Shown piece by piece: positions 1-5,985 of a stretch of DNA of 10,243 nt. Every line of letters begins with the position of its first letter. The stretch's first letter is position 1. This stretch comes from Syntrophomonadaceae bacterium (lineage in GTDB: Bacteria > Bacillota > Dethiobacteria > DTU022). The position numbers and the translations under genes are program-made. The notes beneath the pieces were generated by a model. It was not told where the DNA came from, did no database searches, and worked only from the letters and a program-made list of their open reading frames with translations. The DNA lies in the NCBI GenBank assembly GCA_007136055.1, contig SLHT01000245.1, positions 1-10,243 of the forward strand, read 5' to 3'.

Positions 1-168
1 GAAGTGCGCAGCAGGGAAGCAGATTCCCACCTCGGGCATCTTTTTACGGATGGCCCGGACCCCACAGGGTTGCGTTACTGTATAAATTCCGCAGCCCTGC
101 GCTTCATTCCCAGGGATGAGCTGGAAGAACAGGGGTATGGCCGTTATTTGGAACTTTTTAATGATTAA
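1..168 (+). CDS. msrB: Peptide-methionine (R)-S-oxide reductase MsrB, C-terminal part
   Basis: The left edge cuts this gene, and only the last 55 codons are visible. MsrB reduces methionine-R-sulfoxide in oxidised proteins, using a catalytic cysteine regenerated by thioredoxin. The visible part carries family signatures in order: DSHLGHLF followed by DGP, then GLRYCINSAALRF, then a C-terminal EGYG-like segment (EEQGYGRYLELF). The cysteine of RYCINS (codon at 79-81) is at the position of the catalytic cysteine of the family. The ending EGYG-Y-LF is common in Bacillota MsrB and in MsrA-MsrB fusions, so the full protein could be either. The frame stays open to the left edge and stops at TAA 166-168. 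A strong terminator follows about 30 bases later, so this is probably the last gene of its transcript. Identity is well supported; fused or single-domain form cannot be decided here. Confidence 0.93.
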   Translation, partial: EVRSREADSHLGHLFTDGPDPTGLRYCINSAALRFIPRDELEEQGYGRYLELFND

Positions 169-196
169 TCGAACGGGTAGATAGTTGAGTATAAGT

Positions 197-249
197 AAGC
201 CCTTTAAGTTTCTACTTGAAAAGTGAAAACTTAAGGGGCTTTTGCTTTT
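197..249 (+). terminator. Intrinsic terminator after msrB
   Basis: AAGCCCTTTAAGTTT (197-211) pairs with AAACTTAAGGGGCTT (227-241) as a 15-base-pair stem with one G-U pair. A further four pairs (ACTT 214-217 with AAGT 221-224) can form inside the loop. The 3' arm runs into a T-rich tract (240-249). This is a textbook Rho-independent terminator, separating msrB from the MFS gene. Confidence 0.9.
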
Positions 250-254
250 CCGGC

Positions 255-274
255 AGCGAAAGGTGAACTTCGCT
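255..274. promoter_or_regulatory. Inverted repeat upstream of the MFS gene, possible operator
   Basis: AGCGAA (255-260) and TTCGCT (269-274) form a perfect 6-base dyad around an 8-base spacer. It lies about 60 bases before the MFS start. A possible -10 (TATATT, 289-294) lies just downstream, but no good -35 with correct spacing was found. Position and symmetry suggest a repressor site. The protein that would bind is unknown, and a chance dyad cannot be excluded. Confidence 0.3.
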
Positions 275-334
275 ACTAAAAAGTGTGATATATTTAATTG
301 AAAGTTTACCGGCAATAAATTTAGGGAGTAACAA

Positions 335-1564
335 ATGCAAAAAACCGGGTTCGGTGTTAGAGATAACAAGAAAATTCAAGCTGAGCGTAAAAAAAGCAGG
401 TTCTTTCTGATTACTGTTTACCTTGTGGTTTTTAGTGCATTTTTCGATACGCACGCCCAAATGCCGGTTTTATCTCCTTATGCCCTCTCGCTCGGAGCCA
501 GCCCTTTCATTCTGGGTGTTGTAATCGGCTCATATTCCCTGTTTAATATTGTTGGCAATTTTGCAGGTGGCATGTTAATTGACCGTGTAAACTGGAAACT
601 TCCACTCTTTTCAGGTTTGGTGGGAGTTGCAATGGTCCTGGTGATCTATACTTTTGCCGGTAGCGCTTACCACCTAACCCTGGTTAGAGCAGTGCATGGT
701 TTTATGGGCGGAATTCTGGTTCCGGCTGCCCTGGCCAGCCTGATTGGAAGAGGCCAAAGCAGCGTATTTCACAGGTCGCGCCTGGCTCTTTTTGGTGCCA
801 CGACCGGCCTGGCAGCGGTAACCGGCCCTCTGGCTGCCGGTTTAATAGCCAATGCGTACGGCTATCATGCGGTCTACTACACTCTTGCTGCCCTTATGTT
901 TGCGACAGCAATTTTCCTGCTGCCCCTTTTAGCCATGCAAAGGACAGAATACGATCACAGTGGTTACCCATCAATTTCATTAAGATTTTTATATGATAAT
1001 CCGAAACTGCGCGGCGCTTTTATTTTTGCCCTGGGAACGATGGGTTCAACCGGCACACTGGCTACTTATTTACCCGTGCGGGCAGGATTACTGGGTTTAA
1101 ACCACGTTCAAACGGGGATGTTATTTGCAACCTTTGCTTTGACCGCTATATTTATTCAAATGATCTGGCCCGGGTTTCTGAGAGGCTTTCTCAGGACTGA
1201 TTGCAGGGGATGCTTATGGGGACAGCTATTTCTTGCAGCAGCACTAATCTCGGCTGCTTCTTTGCAAAATATTGGCTGCCTGTTTGCTGCCCTAATCCTG
1301 TTTGGGACAGGTTTCGGCCTGTCATTTCAGGGCATGCTGGGCCTGGTTATGGAAGGCTCTCAACCCGGTTGGCGCGGTCGGGCTATCGGGATTTATTTTG
1401 CCTTCTATTCTTTTGGCGCAGCGGTGGTGCCGCCTTTAAGTGGCCTGTTCTGGCAGTATATCCCCCCTTTATTCCCTTTTTACTTTGCAGCCGCGGCTGC
1501 CCTGGCCGTTTTGATTTACGGGAAAAAGACTGTAGCCAATGTGGATGTAAGCATTAGCTTATAA
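335..1564 (+). CDS. MFS transporter, probable drug/metabolite exporter (12 TM)
   Basis: This is a 409-residue integral membrane protein of the major facilitator superfamily, of normal length. It has a charged cytoplasmic N-terminus (residues 1-21) and about twelve hydrophobic helices, split by a hydrophilic loop near 201-224. Motif A is present between helices 2 and 3 (GGMLIDRVNWK, near 78-88). Helix 4 has the RxxxGxxG pattern (R118, G122, G125). Helix 5 contains a GxxxxxGPxxxG stretch (158-169) resembling motif C of proton-coupled antiporters, which favours export over uptake. The ATG at 335 has GGGAG at 324-328 with normal spacing. The gene stands alone behind the msrB terminator. The next gene is a metal-responsive regulator, so a metal or siderophore substrate is possible, but nothing in the sequence fixes the substrate. 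The family is sure; direction and substrate are inference. Confidence 0.9.
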   Translation: MQKTGFGVRDNKKIQAERKKSRFFLITVYLVVFSAFFDTHAQMPVLSPYALSLGASPFILGVVIGSYSLFNIVGNFAGGMLIDRVNWKLPLFSGLVGVAMVLVIYTFAGSAYHLTLVRAVHGFMGGILVPAALASLIGRGQSSVFHRSRLALFGATTGLAAVTGPLAAGLIANAYGYHAVYYTLAALMFATAIFLLPLLAMQRTEYDHSGYPSISLRFLYDNPKLRGAFIFALGTMGSTGTLATYLPVRAGLLGLNHVQTGMLFATFALTAIFIQMIWPGFLRGFLRTDCRGCLWGQLFLAAALISAASLQNIGCLFAALILFGTGFGLSFQGMLGLVMEGSQPGWRGRAIGIYFAFYSFGAAVVPPLSGLFWQYIPPLFPFYFAAAAALAVLIYGKKTVANVDVSISL

Positions 1565-1583
1565 AGGGTCAAGTTTATTAAAG

Positions 1584-1612
1584 TTGACAAGTACGGTTTG
1601 TGGTTCTATATT
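1584..1612 (+). promoter_or_regulatory. Near-consensus sigma-A promoter for the DtxR/MntR-like gene
   Basis: TTGACA (1584-1589), a 17-base spacer and TATATT (1607-1612) match the housekeeping promoter almost perfectly. The start point should be near 1619, giving an untranslated leader of roughly 75-100 bases before the regulator. A promoter this strong is often held down by a repressor. No convincing DtxR or MntR operator palindrome was recognised over it; only a short CTAT/ATAG dyad (1606-1609 and 1617-1620) overlaps the -10. Confidence 0.75.
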
Positions 1613-1695
1613 ATGGATAGCGGAATCGAAATGATATTGCTGAAGGATTGTTTCCCCTGGAATAGAATGCAGGCCACGCAGGGACAATCATTAAG

Positions 1696-2151
1696 ATGGG
1701 CAAGGAAGTGATCTTGTTGCGTCAATCCACACCGGTTACCTCGTCTTTGCAGGATTACCTTGAAGTAATCCTTAACTTGATGGAGGAAAAGGAAACAGCA
1801 AGGGTTACCGATATTGCCGATCAATTAAATATTGCCAAGCCGAGCGTGATACAGGCGCTTACGTTGTTAAAGGAAAAGGGTTTGATCATACAGGATCGCT
1901 ATGGCCCGGTTGAGCTGACAGCAGAAGGAAAACGTTATGCCCAAAAGATTCATCACAGACACAAGGTGATTTACGGTTTTCTAACCCAGGTGCTGAAAGT
2001 ATCCCCTGCTGCAGCTGAAAAGGATGCCTGCCTGATGGAGCACGACTTAAGCGAAGAAACATTTCAATGTCTGCTTAAGTACCTAAGAAACCAGGTTCTA
2101 GATGCTTCGTTAAAAAAAGAAATCAACTGGCAGGATGATTTAAAGAATTAG
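1696..2151 (+). CDS. DtxR/MntR-family metal-dependent transcriptional repressor, short form
   Basis: This 151-residue protein has an N-terminal winged helix (about 17-75: the DYLEVIL helix, then VTDIADQLNIAKPSVIQAL as helix-turn-helix, then the wing around RYGPVELT). A dimerisation/metal-binding helical domain follows (about 76-140). The C-terminal SH3-like domain of DtxR/IdeR is absent, as in MntR. Likely metal ligands are D20 and E23 (MntR positions D8/E11), H89, and C112, E115, H116 of CLMEH. The cysteine sits where DtxR has Cys102 and MntR has Glu99, so the site is a hybrid and the cognate metal (Mn or Fe) is uncertain. Start choice is open. The ATG at 1696 has only a distant GGGA, whereas AAGGAAGTG (1702-1710) is a good ribosome site for TTG at 1714 or 1717, which would shorten the protein by 6-7 residues. 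No transporter for Mn or Fe adjoins it. Confidence 0.87.
   Translation: MGKEVILLRQSTPVTSSLQDYLEVILNLMEEKETARVTDIADQLNIAKPSVIQALTLLKEKGLIIQDRYGPVELTAEGKRYAQKIHHRHKVIYGFLTQVLKVSPAAAEKDACLMEHDLSEETFQCLLKYLRNQVLDASLKKEINWQDDLKN
1702..1719 (+). promoter_or_regulatory. Ribosome binding site favouring a TTG start for the DtxR/MntR-like gene
   Basis: AAGGAAGTG (1702-1710) closely resembles the AAGGAGGTG Shine-Dalgarno sequence and lies inside the longer reading frame. From its GGAAG core it is 5 bases from TTG 1714 and 8 bases from TTG 1717. Family members normally begin shortly before the DYLE helix, which fits either TTG as well as the upstream ATG. Confidence 0.45.
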
Positions 2152-2166
2152 TTCTACTATTTGGCG

Positions 2167-2237
2167 AACAAATTTCTGCAGCACAAGCCACCTGCATATG
2201 TAAGGTGTTGCTCACAATGGTGGAGAAATTGTTTTTT
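2167..2237 (+). terminator. Probable intrinsic terminator after the DtxR/MntR-like gene
   Basis: AACAAATTTCT (2167-2177) pairs with AGAAATTGTT (2224-2233) with one bulged A, and the 3' arm runs into TTTTTT (2232-2237). The long loop can fold further through an AGCA/TGCT pairing and an inner CACCT/AGGTG hairpin. The outer stem is AT-rich, so strength is uncertain. On the opposite strand the T-run is poor, so it would serve mainly the plus-strand gene. No clear terminator was found for mrfB between 2306 and 2238. Confidence 0.5.
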
Positions 2238-2306
2238 AAATCTGATGCCGGATCATACAGGGATAAAAACTCCATCGCGTTTCTCACCGGTAATAATAGA
2301 GGAAAC

Positions 2307-3551
2307 TCAACGTAACGCATAAATGCGCCGCTTCAGGCGCTGTAAACGATGCTCTAGAGCAGCCGTGTTTAACTCGCTGCTGAGGGGAGTATCCGGGATA
2401 CAGGAAGTCAGGGCCAGGGCTTGTTCGGTCAGCTTTAAAGCGGAGTGGTAATCGCTACAGCGGTGTTCGTAGTACTTTGCCAACTCGACATAAGCTCTGG
2501 GGTTGGCCGATTTGGTTTTTACCGCTTCCTGCCAGATTAATTCAGCTTCAGCCCACCTTTGTTGTCCCTTATAATATAAAGACAGCTCCAGGGCCGCCTC
2601 TTCGGCCAAAGGGGACAGGCTGCTGCCTGCCGCATCGCAAAGGTAGCTGATCCCTTCCTCTGTACGCCCGGACTGCAGGCAGAGCCGCCCCATGGCCAGC
2701 GCTTCGGCAGGGTGCTCTACCAACCGCCCCGCAGCCAAATTTGATACTCTTTCAAGTAAAGTGACCATTGATAATATATCTAAAGCATTATGGTGAAAGA
2801 CCTTTTTTAGCTGTTCGGTTTTACCGCGGCGCAGGAAATTAAAATAAACTGCAGGTATTTCAGCGCCCGGTATATCGTCAAAGCGCTGCAGCCCTAAAAG
2901 GGCTTCTTCAATGGATCGCAATGAGCGGGATGGCAGCCGCTTTTTCCAGAGCAGGCGCGCATACTGCAGCAGGTCCAGATGCAGAGGTGGAGTTGTCTGC
3001 ACGAAACCGGACAGGGTTTGGCGGGTCTGGATCAGAGGCAGGTCAAATAGTTTTCCGTTAAAGCTGACCAGGGTTGGGAATTTTTTTGCTGTTGCGGCAA
3101 AGTGGCTTAAGATTGCTCTTTCCTCGGTCGGGTGTCGTAGAAAATACTGACGCAGTAAAAAGCAGCTGTCCTCAAGCCAGCCGATGCCGATCAGGAAGAC
3201 CCAGGTGCCGGCTCCCCCGGAGAGGCCCGTGGTTTCGGTATCAAGAAACAATGATTGCCGCGGGTCAAAATTATTCAAATCACATTCACGGGCGGGAAGG
3301 GCCAGGTCTTTTCCGCTGCAAGAAAGGACTCCTGACAAGACCATGTTCCCATGCCTGTAGCCCAGAGGATAGCTGGTTTCGCGCATGTAACAGGGGCCAA
3401 AGGCTGTTTCTTCTACATTATCCCGTCCCGGCAAATCAAAAAAAGGGTTGCGGTTGTGGTTATAATTCTGGTCGTTGGCCAGTTGACTGCCTGAGATAAC
3501 CTCGCCCGTTCGGCGCAGTTCTCTTAAACGGGATCGCAGGTTTCGTTTCAC
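2307..3551 (-). CDS. mrfB: MrfB/YprB: RNase H-like metal-dependent exonuclease with helical-repeat tail
   Basis: MrfB is the nuclease partner of the MrfA helicase. In Bacillus subtilis the pair acts in a UvrABC-independent repair route for mitomycin C damage. The 414-residue protein has an RNase H-like 3'-5' exonuclease fold at about 99-270. The acidic and histidine residues are all present: D104 and E106 in FLDTETTGLSGG, D170 in SFNGKLFDLPLI, and H254 and D258 in HHNALDILS, matching the DEDDh-type arrangement described for B. subtilis MrfB. Residues 280-400 are alanine-rich helical pairs resembling TPR repeats (YYKGQQRWAEAELIWQEA; YVELAKYYEH), probably a protein-binding surface. The start is GTG at 3551-3549, overlapping the mrfA stop as GTGA, with GAGGTG (3560-3565 on this strand) as ribosome site. 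The two genes are therefore translationally coupled. The call is firm; in vivo substrate is inferred from the homologue. Confidence 0.92.
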   Translation of the reverse strand: MKRNLRSRLRELRRTGEVISGSQLANDQNYNHNRNPFFDLPGRDNVEETAFGPCYMRETSYPLGYRHGNMVLSGVLSCSGKDLALPARECDLNNFDPRQSLFLDTETTGLSGGAGTWVFLIGIGWLEDSCFLLRQYFLRHPTEERAILSHFAATAKKFPTLVSFNGKLFDLPLIQTRQTLSGFVQTTPPLHLDLLQYARLLWKKRLPSRSLRSIEEALLGLQRFDDIPGAEIPAVYFNFLRRGKTEQLKKVFHHNALDILSMVTLLERVSNLAAGRLVEHPAEALAMGRLCLQSGRTEEGISYLCDAAGSSLSPLAEEAALELSLYYKGQQRWAEAELIWQEAVKTKSANPRAYVELAKYYEHRCSDYHSALKLTEQALALTSCIPDTPLSSELNTAALEHRLQRLKRRIYALR

Positions 3552-5809
3552 TTCAGGATCACCTCGAGGAGTTGCAGGGCAGGCTGTTTTCCTTCTTCCC
3601 CTTCCTGCCGGGCGGGCCCGACGCAGGAAGGGCAGCCTTCGGCACAGCGGCAGTCTGTAATTACTTTGCGCACTGCTTTCATAATATCGTTGTAAATGCG
3701 GTATATTTCCTGGCTGTAACCGACACCTCCCGGAAAGTTATCGTAAAGGTAAAGGGTCGGTAGCCCGGTAAAAGGGGCCTTGACCTGGCTTACCGCCCGC
3801 AGGTCGCGCGGATCACCCATCAAAAAGAGGGAGGCCACCTGGGGTATTACGTTAGCAAGGCTGATTAAGCCCGACTGAACAGCCGAAAGGGGCATAGAAC
3901 CAAAGGATCCGGGGGGAAATGCAAGCCAAAAAGCGCTCGTATGCATTTCGGTTTCCGGAAGGTCAACCGGGCCTGCTCCCAAATTTTCGTGAGTGTTAAA
4001 GCGAATTTTTTTGAACATCGATACCAGGGCATTAATGCGTACCTCGCCCCAGGCCAGGTTAACTGCTCTATTTTCTTCTTCGAAAGTGTCAAGTATTTTC
4101 AGGTCGACAGATAAATTGGCGTCAGTAAAGTAGTTGACGTTAACATGGCGAACGTAAGCTTTCTTTTCTGTGAAGTCTAATTTTTCAACCTGGTACTGCA
4201 GGCCTGCGTGCATGTAGATTGCTTCTTCGTGGACCAGCATCGGGGCGCTAAAGCGGTCTACCTCTCCGATTACCCGTGGAGAGGGTTTGGTAATATCAAT
4301 GATAACCACGTTTTCCCTGGTCGCACTACGCAGGCTGATTTCCTCGGCCGGATAGGTATCTTCCATCCAGTGGTAACGGCCGTTGCTGCTATAAAGGACA
4401 TTTTCATCTTCAAGGAACTCGAGTACTGCACTGATTTCCGCCCTGCCAAAGCGCTCTTGTTTTTCGAAGGGCAGTTCAAAAGCCGCACAGCGGACGTGGT
4501 TGGTTAAAATAATCAGGTTGTCGGGGTCGGCCAGGGCCCGCTCGGGAGTCCGTCCGAAAAAATAATCAGGGTTGGAGACAATATACTGGTTCAGCGGTTC
4601 GCTGTTAGCCACCAGCATCGCCAGTGAAACACCGCTGCGGCGTCCAGAACGGCCGGCCTGTTGCCAGGTGCTGGCAATGCTGCCGGGGTAACCGGTCATA
4701 ATACAGGCATCTAAAGCGCCGATATCGATGCCCAGCTCAAGAGCGTTGGTGCTGACTACGCCTTTAATGGTTCCTTTACGCAGGCCTTCTTCGATTGCCC
4801 GCCGTTCGCGGGGCAGGTACCCGCCGCGGTAGCCTCTAATCCCGCTGTCTTCTCCGGTCCTTGTTTTTATGTTCTGGCGCAGGTAGGTTAGAAGCACTTC
4901 AACGCCCAGCCTGCTGCGGGTAAAAATAATAGTTTGGATCTTTTTCTCGATTAAATCAGAAGCGATCTTTTTTGCTTCGAGCATGGCGCTGCGCCGAAAG
5001 CCTAATTCAGAATTGATAATTGGCGGGTTGTAAAGGACAAAATGTTTCTCAGCCTGTGGAGCGCCATTTTCAGTAATTACCTTAAGCGGTTCTTCAATCA
5101 ACATTTCAGCAAGTTCCCCCGGGTTGGCAATTGTTGCCGAGCAGAGGATAAAGCGTGGGTCAGAGCCGTAGAAAGCGCAGATCCGCTTTAGGCGGCGAAT
5201 AACATTGGCCACGTGGCTGCCGAAGACACCGCGGTACTGGTGCATTTCGTCAATAACTATGTATTTAAGGTTTTGGAAGAGCTGTACCCATTTGGTGTGG
5301 TGGGGCAAAATAGCTGAATGAAGCATATCAGGGTTTGTAACCACAATATGGCCGCTGCGGCGGATGCCCTGACGCAGGCCGGGTTCTGTATCGCCGTCAT
5401 AGGTGTGGCAGTTAAGAGTCGTGTCCAGGCCCGAAGTCAGTTCGCGCAGTTCGGTGACCTGATCCTGGGAAAGAGCTTTTGTTGGGAAAAGATAGAGAGC
5501 TCGGCTTGACGGATTTTTAATCATTGCGCTGACAACGGGAAGATTGTAGCAGAGGGTTTTACCTGAAGCAGTGGGGGTGACTACTACTGTGTGGTTGTCC
5601 TGTTCTACAGATTTAATTGCTGCTGCCTGGTGACTGTAAAGCTGTTCTATGCCGCGGTTCCGCAGGGCAGTACAGAGTTTAGGATCAAGAAAGGCCGGAA
5701 AGTCAAGATGCTTGCCTTTTATTTCAGGGACGACTTCCCACCTGGTGACGCCGTCCATAAATGCTGGATCATCCTGCCACTGCTGGAGCTGTTCTGTTAA
5801 GTTCGACAT
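3548..5809 (-). CDS. mrfA: MrfA/YprA: DExH-box superfamily 2 DNA helicase with C-terminal four-cysteine domain
   Basis: This ATP-dependent DNA helicase works with MrfB in repair of mitomycin-type lesions. The 753-residue protein has every superfamily-2 motif in order: Q61 (SHQ), Walker A TPTASGKT (78-85), Ia PTKALSQDQ (109-117), Ib TNPD (158-161), Walker B DEMH (187-190), SAT (224-226), the second RecA domain with STNALELGIDIG (353-364), and motif VI QAGRSGRR (384-391). A long C-terminal MrfA/DUF1998-type region follows. It ends in four clustered cysteines, C720, C722, C726 and C729 (CRCAEGCPSC), a putative zinc site reported as important in the B. subtilis protein. Length and architecture match the family. 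The ATG at 5809-5807 has an upstream AAGGCGGGTG on the minus strand. mrfB overlaps its end by four bases. It is transcribed divergently from the Fe-S gene, sharing the 173-base gap. Confidence 0.94.
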   Translation of the reverse strand: MSNLTEQLQQWQDDPAFMDGVTRWEVVPEIKGKHLDFPAFLDPKLCTALRNRGIEQLYSHQAAAIKSVEQDNHTVVVTPTASGKTLCYNLPVVSAMIKNPSSRALYLFPTKALSQDQVTELRELTSGLDTTLNCHTYDGDTEPGLRQGIRRSGHIVVTNPDMLHSAILPHHTKWVQLFQNLKYIVIDEMHQYRGVFGSHVANVIRRLKRICAFYGSDPRFILCSATIANPGELAEMLIEEPLKVITENGAPQAEKHFVLYNPPIINSELGFRRSAMLEAKKIASDLIEKKIQTIIFTRSRLGVEVLLTYLRQNIKTRTGEDSGIRGYRGGYLPRERRAIEEGLRKGTIKGVVSTNALELGIDIGALDACIMTGYPGSIASTWQQAGRSGRRSGVSLAMLVANSEPLNQYIVSNPDYFFGRTPERALADPDNLIILTNHVRCAAFELPFEKQERFGRAEISAVLEFLEDENVLYSSNGRYHWMEDTYPAEEISLRSATRENVVIIDITKPSPRVIGEVDRFSAPMLVHEEAIYMHAGLQYQVEKLDFTEKKAYVRHVNVNYFTDANLSVDLKILDTFEEENRAVNLAWGEVRINALVSMFKKIRFNTHENLGAGPVDLPETEMHTSAFWLAFPPGSFGSMPLSAVQSGLISLANVIPQVASLFLMGDPRDLRAVSQVKAPFTGLPTLYLYDNFPGGVGYSQEIYRIYNDIMKAVRKVITDCRCAEGCPSCVGPARQEGEEGKQPALQLLEVILK

Positions 5810-5845
5810 CTATTGCACCCGCCTTAAACACAAGTTTGTTATACC

Positions 5846-5875
5846 TTGAGTATATTCGACGTCAGAATTTATTAT
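5846..5875 (+). promoter_or_regulatory. Candidate promoter for the winged-helix Fe-S gene
   Basis: TTGAGT (5846-5851), an 18-base spacer and TATTAT (5870-5875) form a reasonable sigma-A promoter in the 173-base divergent gap with mrfA (5810-5982). It predicts transcription from about 5882 and a leader near 100 bases. On the minus strand, possible mrfA -10 hexamers (TATACT at 5854-5849, TATAAC just beyond) lack a good -35, so the mrfA promoter is unresolved. The two promoters would overlap. Confidence 0.45.
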
Positions 5876-5937
5876 CCTACCTGATCCATAAAAGCGGTAA
5901 AAAAAGCAAGGAATTTATCAGTCTGGCGGCGAATATC

Positions 5938-5958
5938 ATTAACATATTACAGGTTAAT
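5938..5958. promoter_or_regulatory. Inverted repeat ATTAAC-N9-GTTAAT ahead of the Fe-S gene
   Basis: ATTAAC (5938-5943) and GTTAAT (5953-5958) are a perfect 6-base dyad around nine bases, ending ten bases before the Shine-Dalgarno sequence. Centre spacing suits a dimeric helix-turn-helix protein, so it could be an operator, perhaps for the Fe-S protein itself. An AT-rich dyad of this size can arise by chance. Confidence 0.3.
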
Positions 5959-5968
5959 AAAATAAGAC

Positions 5969-5985
5969 AAGGAGGTTCAACTTTG
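5969..5985 (+). promoter_or_regulatory. Strong ribosome binding site fixing a TTG start
   Basis: AAGGAGG (5969-5975) is a perfect Shine-Dalgarno sequence, seven bases before TTG at 5983. The frame is open further upstream to an ATG at 5761 that lies inside mrfA on the other strand. That start has no ribosome site, and no other ATG occurs between, so TTG 5983 is chosen. Confidence 0.85.

Noticed and set aside
1201..1557. 118-codon open frame inside the MFS gene in another frame
   Set aside because: It overlaps transmembrane helices 9-12 of a clearly real transporter, and its composition is explained by that coding.
1606..1620. CTAT-N7-ATAG as a DtxR/MntR operator
   Set aside because: The arms are only four bases and do not resemble known DtxR or MntR consensus palindromes. 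The overlap with the -10 is suggestive but too weak to list as a site.
3074..3499. 141-codon open frame on the plus strand opposite mrfB
   Set aside because: It is fully antisense to the conserved nuclease domain of mrfB, shows no recognisable motif, and is rich in Arg, Cys and Ser as expected for a shadow frame.
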